A stretch of 64,000 nucleotides of DNA from Pseudomonas putida. Its GTDB lineage: Bacteria; Pseudomonadota; Gammaproteobacteria; Pseudomonadales; Pseudomonadaceae. This document shows, in pieces, positions 14,656 through 21,933 of the stretch. Numbering within the stretch: position 1 is the first letter of the stretch; the number at the start of each line of letters is the position of its first letter. Where the stretch lies: NCBI RefSeq assembly GCF_028682475.1, contig NZ_JANHLE010000023.1:32812-96811 (forward strand). The letters are read 5' to 3'. A program made the position numbers and the translations under genes. Below the pieces are notes generated by a model. That model saw only the letters and a list, made by a program, of their open reading frames with translations. It was not told where the DNA came from and searched no databases.

Positions 14656-15966
14656 TCAGAACTCTTGTTGATGGGCGTTGGCGGACTTGCGCTGGGCAAA
14701 GCCAAAGCCCTGTTTGCCGGCCAGCACATTATTGGCCCGCTCCATGTCGATATCACCTTCCCAGCGGCCGATGGCGACGGTCGCCACGCAGTTGCCGATC
14801 AGGTTGGTCAGTGCCCGGCCGATGCCCATGAACCAGTCCACTGCCAGTACCAGCACCAGGCCGACCACTGGAATTGCCGGTATCGCCGTCAGGGTCGCGG
14901 CCAGAATCACCAGGGCTGAACCTGGAATGCCGTGGGCACCCTTGGAGGTGATCAGCGACACCAGGAGGATGGTCAGCAGGTCGGTCATCGCCAGCGGTGT
15001 GCCGGTGGCGTTGGCGATGAACACGATCGCCAGGGTCAGGTAGATCGAGAAACCATCGAGGTTAAAGGAATAGCCAGTGGGGATCACCAGGCCCACAGTG
15101 GAATTACCGATGCCCAGGTGCTCGAGTTTGCGCATGATTTGCGGCAGCACAGCGTCGGAGGAAGCGGTGCCAAGGACGATGGTCAGCTCTTCGCGCAGGT
15201 ACTTGATGAACGGCAGGATACGCAGGCCCGACAGGCGCATCACGGTCCCCAGGATCAACAGCACGAAACCGGTGCAGGTCAGGTAGAACAGGGCGACCAG
15301 ACCCCCCAGGTGTTGCAGCGATTCCAGGCCATATTTGCTGGTGGTGAAGGCGATGGCGCCGAACACGCCGATCGGCGCCAGGCGCACGATCATGCCCATG
15401 ATGCGGAAGATCACATGACTCAGTTCATTGATCAGTCGCGAGATGCCGGAAGCGGCTTCGCCGACCAGGTTCAGGGCGCTGCCGAACAGCACTGAAAACA
15501 GCAGCACTTGCAGGATGTTGTTGTCAGCGAAGGCGCCGATCACCGAGGTCGGGATCAGGTCCATAAGGAAGGCCGCGGTGCCGTGGATATGCTGGCCGCG
15601 CTCGGCGAGGTTGCCGGCCTCGGCGGTCGACAGCTGGTCCAGGTGAATGTTGGCGCCGCTGCCAATCCCCGAGGTAAAGGCAAACACCAGGCCGATGACC
15701 AGGGCGATGGTGGTCAGGATTTCGAAGTAGATCACTGATTTCAGGCCGATCCGTCCGACCTTTTTCAGGTCACCGGCACCGGAAATACCGCTGACCACAA
15801 CACAGAACACGATCAGCCCGATGAGCATTTTGATCAGCTTGATAAAGCCGTCACCCAGAGGTTTGAGCTGCAGGGAAACTTCGGGAAAGCTGAGGCCACA
15901 GGCGACGCCAAGCACCAGGCCGAGCACTACTTGGAGGAAGATCGAACGCGAGCACCATTTGAGCAT
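14656..15966 (-). CDS. DctA-like dicarboxylate/amino acid:cation symporter
   Basis: A 436-residue inner-membrane symporter of the GltP/DctA (DAACS) family with the two re-entrant-loop signatures: a serine-rich loop region (LGTASSDAVLPQIMRKLE) and SFNLDGFSIYLTLAIVFIANAT. It would import C4-dicarboxylates or acidic amino acids with cations. In most relatives the second loop reads N(M/L)DGT; here the threonine is phenylalanine (NLDGF), which could shift substrate or ion use. The ATG at 15966 has only a weak ribosome site. Two GntR regulator genes follow on the same strand, and two related palindromes lie upstream. Confidence 0.88.
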   Translation of the reverse strand: MLKWCSRSIFLQVVLGLVLGVACGLSFPEVSLQLKPLGDGFIKLIKMLIGLIVFCVVVSGISGAGDLKKVGRIGLKSVIYFEILTTIALVIGLVFAFTSGIGSGANIHLDQLSTAEAGNLAERGQHIHGTAAFLMDLIPTSVIGAFADNNILQVLLFSVLFGSALNLVGEAASGISRLINELSHVIFRIMGMIVRLAPIGVFGAIAFTTSKYGLESLQHLGGLVALFYLTCTGFVLLILGTVMRLSGLRILPFIKYLREELTIVLGTASSDAVLPQIMRKLEHLGIGNSTVGLVIPTGYSFNLDGFSIYLTLAIVFIANATGTPLAMTDLLTILLVSLITSKGAHGIPGSALVILAATLTAIPAIPVVGLVLVLAVDWFMGIGRALTNLIGNCVATVAIGRWEGDIDMERANNVLAGKQGFGFAQRKSANAHQQEF

Positions 15967-16037
15967 GGGAGGGATCTCTGATCGGTGTCCTTGCTTCGAT
16001 GCCGGGGAGGGCGAAAGAGCGGAGGACTTAATTATTG

Positions 16038-16057
16038 TGGTCTTACCGGTATGTCCA
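16038..16057. promoter_or_regulatory. Palindromic operator before the DctA-like gene, site 1
   Basis: A 20-base near-perfect palindrome centred on ACCGGT, with outer arms TGG and CCA; 16 of 20 positions are symmetric. It lies about 70 bases before the transporter start. FadR-type GntR proteins bind palindromes of the TGGT...ACCA kind, so one of the two downstream regulators is the likely ligand. Site 2 at 16125-16144 is related. Confidence 0.55.
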
Positions 16058-16124
16058 GTGCGCGGCCAGTGTAGGCGCGAATTTTTCGGGTTTGCAAGGG
16101 GTTTGTGGCTGAATGGAAAGAAAT

Positions 16125-16144
16125 TGGCTTTACCGGTCTGACCA
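16125..16144. promoter_or_regulatory. Palindromic operator before the DctA-like gene, site 2
   Basis: A second copy of the site-1 motif, with TTTACCGGTCTG at its centre and TGG/CCA at the ends, 87 bases farther from the transporter gene. It shares TTACCGGT, the TG two bases later, and CCAG with site 1 but is less symmetric. Two sites eight to nine helical turns apart would allow looping or cooperative binding. Confidence 0.45.
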
Positions 16145-16208
16145 GCTGGGGTTCGGTAAAACGAGCACGCCCTGCGACGGCCAGGTCTGCCGTAGAGCGA
16201 AGCCGGGA

Positions 16209-16523
16209 CTAGCCCTTGGACAGGGCCCGATCGACAGCCGCGATCAAATCGCCCAAGGCGTTGGACGGGGCATTGTGGATGACGCCGAACAGGTAGGCGC
16301 GTTGTTCGTCTTCGTCGTCTTGATCGGTGAAAAAGGCTTTCAACTTGATGCCCAGGACTTCGGCAAAGACCAGCAGGGCGTCGACGCTAGGGGTGTAGGT
16401 GCCGGTTTCAAAGCGGCTGATGGTCTTGGGGTCGAAACCGGACCGCTCGCCGAGTTCAGCCTGAGTAAGCCCTGCGACCTTGCGGTAGCGCCTGATGGCC
16501 GAACCCAAACTTGAATATTTCAT
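16209..16523 (-). CDS. Small XRE-family DNA-binding protein
   Basis: A 104-residue protein with a compact helix-turn-helix (residues about 5-60: AIRRYRKVAGLTQAELGERSGFDPKTISRFETGTYTPSVDALLVFAEVLGI) and a short C-terminal part with an acidic patch (DQDDEDE). ATG at 16523 has GGGAA nine bases upstream and places the helix-turn-helix at the start; in-frame GTG and TTG codons lie upstream. It stands between the DctA-like gene and the Aer-like gene, divergent from the latter. It could be the regulator of either; target unknown. Confidence 0.82.
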   Translation of the reverse strand: MKYSSLGSAIRRYRKVAGLTQAELGERSGFDPKTISRFETGTYTPSVDALLVFAEVLGIKLKAFFTDQDDEDEQRAYLFGVIHNAPSNALGDLIAAVDRALSKG

Positions 16524-16730
16524 CACTTGATTCCCATTTAGAATCAAGAACTTAACGGCAATTGTCGGAATAGCACAACGCCATAATTCGTCACATTAGT
16601 TTGCAGAATGTGATGTAATTCATCCCATCAATGGGTTGGACAGGTCAAAAGCCATCAAGTTTCAACCCGGTTTCGTGGCTCGGACAGCTCCGTGGAGTAC
16701 ACGACAGATCGCTACAAAGGGAGTTTTCAC

Positions 16731-18296
16731 GTGCGTCTCAACCTGCCGGTCACCTCTGTCGAACAGACGTTCGGAGATGACCAACGGCTCATTTCTGCTA
16801 CCGATATCGCCAGCAACATTACCTATTGCAACGCTGAATTTGCCGCCATGAGTGGCTTCAGTCAGGCCGAACTGATCGGTAGCCCGCACAACCTGGTCCG
16901 TCACCCCGACATGCCCGCCGTGGTGTTCCAGCAAATGTGGCAGTACCTCAAGGCCGGCCAGAGCTGGATGGGCATCGTCAAGAACCGCTGCAAGAACGGC
17001 AATTTTTATTGGGTCAGTGCCTACGTCACGCCGATTCTTGAAGGCGGCCGCCTGGTCGGCTATGAGTCGGTACGGGTCAAGCCGAGCCGCGAGCAGGTGC
17101 GCCGCGCTGAAACACTGTATGCACGTTTGCGTGAGGGCAAGGCGGCAGTTCCTGCGGGGCGGCGTCTGGCGCTGCTGGCGCAGGTCATGGCTGTGCCGCT
17201 GCTGGCAGGCGCGGCGGCCATTGCTGCGCAGCAGTTGTTGCCAGGCTGGCCCGGCCACTGCATTACCCTCGGCTTGTTCGGCGGGGTCGGTCTGTGGGCG
17301 CATCAGCGTCTGGGGCATCAGTTGGCACAGATCGTTGAGGGTTCGGGCAACACCTTTGCCGACCCGGTCGTGGCGCTGACCTACAGCGATGCCCAGGGGC
17401 CGGCGGCGCAGTTGCAGATGATCCTTATCAGCGAGGAGGCGCGGCTGAAAACCGCGCTGACGCGCCTGAGCGACCTGGCGGTGCAAATGAGTGAGGCGGC
17501 GAGGGACTCCAGCAGCCTGTCGCGCCAGACCGAATCGGCTTTGCTCGAACAACGCGCAGAAACCGACATGACGGCCACTGCGATGACCGAGATGGCGGCC
17601 TCGATTGCCGAGGTTGCCCGTCATGTGCAGGACACTGCCGGTGAAGCGCACACTGCCAATCAACTGGCCGGGCAGGGCAGTGAAGTAGCGGGCAGCATGC
17701 GCGAGGCGATCCAGTTGCTGGCCGGCACCGTCAGCCAGATCAATCAGGCGGTAACTCACCTGGCCGGCCAGACCCAGGATATTTCCCTGGCCGCCGAAGT
17801 GATCCGCGCGATTGCTGAACAGACCAACCTGCTGGCCCTCAACGCGGCCATTGAAGCGGCCCGTGCCGGTGAGCAGGGCCGCGGTTTTGCCGTGGTGGCC
17901 GATGAAGTGCGGGCGCTGGCCGGCAAGACCCGGCAATCGACCGTACAGATCCAGGGCATCATCGAGAACTTGCGCGCCGGTGCCGACCAGGCGGTGAGCA
18001 TTGCCAGTCTGGGCATCGATGAAGCGCAACACGGCGTGGCGCGGGTGCTGGAGGCACAGCAGGCGTTGCAGGGTATCCGCGTGGCGGTGGAACGTATCAG
18101 TGACATGAGCCAGCAAATGGCGGCGGCCTCCCAGGAGCAATCGTCGGTGGCCGAAGAGGTCTGTGCGCAGATCAACGGTGTCGCCTGTACCGTGCAGCAC
18201 ACCGCGCAGAACGCCAATGCTGCCGCCACCCGCGGAGCAGAGCTGCAACACATTTCTTCGGGCCTGCGTGCCCTGGTCGAGCGTTTCAATCGCTGA
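16731..18296 (+). CDS. aer: Aer-like PAS-containing aerotaxis receptor
   Basis: A 521-residue chemoreceptor with an N-terminal cytoplasmic PAS domain (residues about 8-120; YCNAEFAAMSGFSQAELIGSPHNLVRHPDMP) of the FAD-binding Aer type, a short hydrophobic hairpin anchor (about 150-195), and a signalling domain with the QTNLLALNAAIEAARAGEQGRGFAVVADEVR region. It senses redox or energy state through FAD. The start is GTG at 16731, since AGGGAG lies seven bases upstream and the product then begins and measures like P. aeruginosa Aer (521 residues); an ATG at 16692 lacks a ribosome site. The PAS-GGDEF-EAL gene follows 22 bases later. From memory, P. putida has the same pair (Aer2 with PP2258). Confidence 0.92.
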   Translation: MRLNLPVTSVEQTFGDDQRLISATDIASNITYCNAEFAAMSGFSQAELIGSPHNLVRHPDMPAVVFQQMWQYLKAGQSWMGIVKNRCKNGNFYWVSAYVTPILEGGRLVGYESVRVKPSREQVRRAETLYARLREGKAAVPAGRRLALLAQVMAVPLLAGAAAIAAQQLLPGWPGHCITLGLFGGVGLWAHQRLGHQLAQIVEGSGNTFADPVVALTYSDAQGPAAQLQMILISEEARLKTALTRLSDLAVQMSEAARDSSSLSRQTESALLEQRAETDMTATAMTEMAASIAEVARHVQDTAGEAHTANQLAGQGSEVAGSMREAIQLLAGTVSQINQAVTHLAGQTQDISLAAEVIRAIAEQTNLLALNAAIEAARAGEQGRGFAVVADEVRALAGKTRQSTVQIQGIIENLRAGADQAVSIASLGIDEAQHGVARVLEAQQALQGIRVAVERISDMSQQMAAASQEQSSVAEEVCAQINGVACTVQHTAQNANAAATRGAELQHISSGLRALVERFNR

Positions 18297-18318
18297 GCCT
18301 TCAGGGTACGAGATTTTC

Positions 18319-20016
18319 ATGGACGACAATTACCGCACGGCCGTTGATGCGGCTGCGATCTTTTCCGAAACCGACTTGAGTGGTCGGATCACTTACGTCA
18401 ACGAACAGTTCTGCAGTATCTCCGGCTATCGGCGCGACGAGCTGCTGGGGGCCAATCACCGGATTCTCAATTCCGGTCTGCACGATCCGGGGTTTTTCGA
18501 TGGCATGTGGCGTGCCCTGGTCGCTGGCAAGGCGTGGAAGGGCGAAATCTGCAACCGCGCCAAGGACGGTTCGCTGTACTGGGTCGACAGCACCATGGTG
18601 CCGCTGATCGACCCGGCCACTGGCCTGGTGCGCAAGTATGTGTCGATCCGCTTCGACGTGACCGAGAAGCGCCAGCTCCTGCATACCCTGCAGTGGCGGG
18701 TGGGTCACGACGTGCTGACCGGGCTGCCCAACCGCGCCTATCTGTCTGACCTGCTCAATCAGGCTCTGGAGTTTTCGCGCCGGGAAGACATTGCCCTGGC
18801 CGTGTGCATGCTTGATCTGGATGGCTTCAAGGCGGTCAATGACGGCTATGGTCATGCCAGCGGCGACCTGTTGCTGGTGGAAGTGGCCAACCGCCTGAAA
18901 GGCATCCTGCGTGGCGGCGATGCAGTGGCGCGGCTCTCGGGCGATGAGTTCGTGTTGATCTTGCGTCATGTACAGGATCCCGGGCAGTTGCAGCTGGCAC
19001 TGCAACGGGTGCTCAAAGCGATTGCCGCGCCCTATTCGATCCGTGATCGAGAGGTCAGTGTCAGCGCGAGCATCGGGGTGACCTTGTATCCCCTCGACAA
19101 TGAAGATGCCGACACCCTGGTGCGGCATGCCGATCAGGCGTTGTACGTGGCCAAGCAGAGTGGGCGCAACCGCTATCACCTGTTCGATGTGTCGCTGGAC
19201 CGCGAGGTCAAGGCCACCCACCAGACGGTGGCACGGGTGCGTCAGGCCCTGATCAAGGGCGAGCTGTGTCTGCACTACCAGCCCAAGGTCAATATGCGCA
19301 GTGGCCAGGTGCTCGGTTTCGAGGCGCTGCTGCGCTGGCAACACCCGCTCAAGGGCTTGGTGGCACCGGCCGATTTCCTGCCGCTGGTGGAGCAGACCGA
19401 CCTGATTGTCGACATCGGCGAGTGGGTCATCGACCAGGCCATGGCGCAGATGCAGCGCTGGCAGCAGGCCGGACACGTATGGCCGGTGAGTGTGAACATT
19501 GCTGCCCGGCATGTTCAACGCAGTGACTTTGTCGAGCGCCTCACGCACCTGCTGGCGCGTCACCCGGCTGTGGCTCCGCAGAGGCTCGATCTGGAAATCG
19601 TCGAATCGGTAGCGATCGAGAACATCCAGCGCGTCAGCCAGTGCCTGGACGCCTGTCAGCAGTTGGGGGTGCAGTTCTCGCTGGATGACTTCGGCACCGG
19701 CTACTCGTCCTTGAGCTACCTCAAGCGCCTGCCGACCCGCACCATCAAGATCGATAAGTCCTTCGTGCGCGACATCCTCCATGACCATGACGACCTGGCG
19801 CTGACCCGGGCGGTGATCGGTCTGGCCAGGGCCTTTGGCCGCCAGGTGATTGCCGAAGGGCTGGAGAGCGTCGAGCACGGTCAGTTGCTGATGGGCCTGG
19901 GCTGTGATGTCGCCCAGGGCTATGGCATCGCCCGGCCGATGTCGCCTGAGGCGGTCGTAGATTGGGTCGCAAGCTATGTACAACCGCCGCAGTGGCGGGC
20001 GCTGGCAGGACGTTAA
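18319..20016 (+). CDS. PAS-GGDEF-EAL cyclic di-GMP enzyme
   Basis: A 565-residue cytoplasmic protein. A PAS domain (about 8-125) resembles that of the Aer-like protein upstream. The diguanylate cyclase domain (about 130-300) has the active-site loop as SGDEF rather than GGDEF, a variant that can stay active. The phosphodiesterase domain (about 310-560) keeps FEALLRW, the DDFGTGYSSL loop and KIDKSFV, so it should hydrolyse c-di-GMP. ATG at 18319 starts the PAS fold; frames extending upstream overlap the receptor gene. It is 22 bases behind that gene and probably cotranscribed. A P. putida relative (PP2258) next to Aer2 affects motility and was reported to have both activities. Confidence 0.92.
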   Translation: MDDNYRTAVDAAAIFSETDLSGRITYVNEQFCSISGYRRDELLGANHRILNSGLHDPGFFDGMWRALVAGKAWKGEICNRAKDGSLYWVDSTMVPLIDPATGLVRKYVSIRFDVTEKRQLLHTLQWRVGHDVLTGLPNRAYLSDLLNQALEFSRREDIALAVCMLDLDGFKAVNDGYGHASGDLLLVEVANRLKGILRGGDAVARLSGDEFVLILRHVQDPGQLQLALQRVLKAIAAPYSIRDREVSVSASIGVTLYPLDNEDADTLVRHADQALYVAKQSGRNRYHLFDVSLDREVKATHQTVARVRQALIKGELCLHYQPKVNMRSGQVLGFEALLRWQHPLKGLVAPADFLPLVEQTDLIVDIGEWVIDQAMAQMQRWQQAGHVWPVSVNIAARHVQRSDFVERLTHLLARHPAVAPQRLDLEIVESVAIENIQRVSQCLDACQQLGVQFSLDDFGTGYSSLSYLKRLPTRTIKIDKSFVRDILHDHDDLALTRAVIGLARAFGRQVIAEGLESVEHGQLLMGLGCDVAQGYGIARPMSPEAVVDWVASYVQPPQWRALAGR

Positions 20017-20021
20017 GCGCG

Positions 20022-20039
20022 TTCTTTACGTATTCTTTA
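20022..20039 (+). promoter_or_regulatory. KdpE-type direct repeat before kdpF
   Basis: TTCTTTA occurs at 20022-20028 and 20033-20039, exactly 11 bases apart, about 90 bases before kdpF. OmpR-family regulators such as KdpE bind two direct half-sites one helical turn apart, and known KdpE sites are T-rich (TTTATA/TTTACA). The match is good, but the site is inferred. Confidence 0.6.
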
Positions 20040-20130
20040 TGGCCTGGCCAAGGTCCTGATCTCGCACCTTTACAGCGGCTCTACCGACAATGACCGTCAA
20101 CGGCAAGTGCCGTAAGGACGGAGAGTTTCG

Positions 20131-20220
20131 ATGAGCATTCTGGACGGGGTGTCACTGCTGCTAGCAGTGGCGTTGATGATCTACCTGATGGTCGCGCTGC
20201 TGCGCGCTGACCGGGGTTAG
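20131..20220 (+). CDS. kdpF: Potassium-transporting ATPase subunit KdpF
   Basis: A 29-residue single-helix membrane peptide (MSILDGVSLLLAVALMIYLM, then a short ALLRADRG tail). It matches KdpF in size, hydrophobicity and place, eight bases before kdpA. KdpF stabilises the KdpABC complex. GGAGAG lies upstream of the ATG. Confidence 0.92.
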   Translation: MSILDGVSLLLAVALMIYLMVALLRADRG

Positions 20221-20228
20221 GAGCGACC

Positions 20229-21923
20229 ATGCACAGTTACGATTATGCGTTGCTGCTGGCGTTCTTTGCGCTGGTGTTGCTCCCGGCGCCCTGGCTCGGG
20301 CGCTTCTATTACAAGGTGATGGAAGGCCAGCGCACCTGGCTGTCGCCGCTGTTGGGGCCGCTGGAGCGTGGTTGCTACCGGCTCTCAGGCGTCGATGCCG
20401 GGGCCGAGCACAACTGGAAGCAATACACCCTGGCCTTGCTGGCCTTCAACCTGGCCGGTTTCGTGCTGGTGTTTGGCGTATTGCTCCTGCAGGGGTACCT
20501 GCCGCTCAACCCGCAGCACCTGCCAGGTCAGGAGTGGTCGCTGGCGTTCAATACGGCGGTGAGTTTCGTCACCAACACCAACTGGCAGGCCTACAGCGGT
20601 GAAGCGTCGGTCAGCTACCTGAGCCAGATGATCGGGCTGACGGTGCAGAACTTTGTCAGCGCTGCCACCGGTCTTGCCGTGCTGGTCGCGCTGTGCCGCG
20701 GTATTGCCCGGCGCTCTGCCAGCACCCTGGGCAATTTCTGGGTCGACATGACCCGCGCCACCCTCTACGGCTTGCTGCCGCTGTGCCTGCTGCTGGCCTT
20801 GTTGCTGGTCTGGCAGGGCGTGCCACAGACGTTCGGCCATTACGTCCAGGCCCTGACCCTGCAAGGGGCTGACCAGACCATTCCGCTGGGCCCGGCGGCC
20901 AGCCAGATCGCCATCAAGCAACTGGGCACCAATGGCGGCGGCTTCTTCGGGGTCAACTCGGCGCACCCGTTCGAGAACCCGACGGCCTGGAGCAATCTGT
21001 TCGAGGTGGCCTCGATCATTCTGATTCCGGCGGCCCTGGTGTTTACCTTCGGTCACTACGTCAAAGACCTGCGTCAGAGCCGGGCGATCATCGCCTGCAT
21101 GCTGGCGCTGTTCCTGATCGGTGGCGGTACGGCGTTGTGGTCGGAATACCAGGCCAACCCAAGCCTGAACAACCCGCAGGTCGAACAGCGCGCCCCCCTG
21201 GAAGGCAAGGAGAACCGCTTCGGCACCACCGCCAGCGTACTCTGGACGGTGACCACCACCGCCGCCTCCAACGGCTCGGTCAACAACATGCACGACAGCC
21301 TCAACCCCATCAGCGGCATGGTCGCGCTGGTCAACATGATGGTTGGCGAGGTGATCTTCGGCGGCGTCGGTGCCGGGCTCTACGGGATGTTGCTCAACGT
21401 CCTGATTGCGGTGTTCCTGGCGGGCCTGATGATTGGCCGCACGCCGGAGTACCTGGGCAAGAAACTCCAGGCGCGGGAAGTGCAACTGTTGGTGGCGAGC
21501 CTGCTGGTGATGCCGGTCGGCGTGCTGATTCTCAGCGCTCTGGCGGCCAGCTTGCCCGGCCCGGCAGCCGCGGTCACCAACCCCGGTGCCCATGGCTTCA
21601 GCCAGGTGCTCTATGCCTACACTTCGGCCAGTGCCAACAACGGTTCCGCCTTTGCCGGTTTCGGCGCCAACACCACCTTCCACAACCTGATGCTCGGTTT
21701 GGGCATGTTGATCGGCCGCTTCGGCTACATTCTGCCGGTGTTGGCCCTGGCCGGCAGTCTGGCACTGAAGAAGGCTGCGCCGCTGGGCGAGAACAGCTTC
21801 CCGACCCATGGCCCGTTATTCGCCACCTTGCTGGTTGTCACCATTCTATTGATCGGTGGCTTGACCTTCCTGCCGGCCCTGGCCCTGGGCCCGATCACCG
21901 AACACCTGAGCCTGGGTTTCTGA
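20229..21923 (+). CDS. kdpA: Potassium-transporting ATPase subunit KdpA
   Basis: The 564-residue potassium-channel-like subunit of the high-affinity KdpFABC pump, with ten helices and four selectivity-filter-like segments (for example SFVTNTNWQAYSGE near 115, TNGGGFFGVNSAHPFENPT near 235, ASNGSVNNMH near 350, SANNGSAFAG near 470). It takes K+ from the periplasm and passes it to KdpB. ATG follows GGAGCGACC. It is the first large gene of kdpFABCDE, with short gaps throughout. Confidence 0.98.
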   Translation: MHSYDYALLLAFFALVLLPAPWLGRFYYKVMEGQRTWLSPLLGPLERGCYRLSGVDAGAEHNWKQYTLALLAFNLAGFVLVFGVLLLQGYLPLNPQHLPGQEWSLAFNTAVSFVTNTNWQAYSGEASVSYLSQMIGLTVQNFVSAATGLAVLVALCRGIARRSASTLGNFWVDMTRATLYGLLPLCLLLALLLVWQGVPQTFGHYVQALTLQGADQTIPLGPAASQIAIKQLGTNGGGFFGVNSAHPFENPTAWSNLFEVASIILIPAALVFTFGHYVKDLRQSRAIIACMLALFLIGGGTALWSEYQANPSLNNPQVEQRAPLEGKENRFGTTASVLWTVTTTAASNGSVNNMHDSLNPISGMVALVNMMVGEVIFGGVGAGLYGMLLNVLIAVFLAGLMIGRTPEYLGKKLQAREVQLLVASLLVMPVGVLILSALAASLPGPAAAVTNPGAHGFSQVLYAYTSASANNGSAFAGFGANTTFHNLMLGLGMLIGRFGYILPVLALAGSLALKKAAPLGENSFPTHGPLFATLLVVTILLIGGLTFLPALALGPITEHLSLGF

Positions 21924-21933
21924 GGAGCGAATC

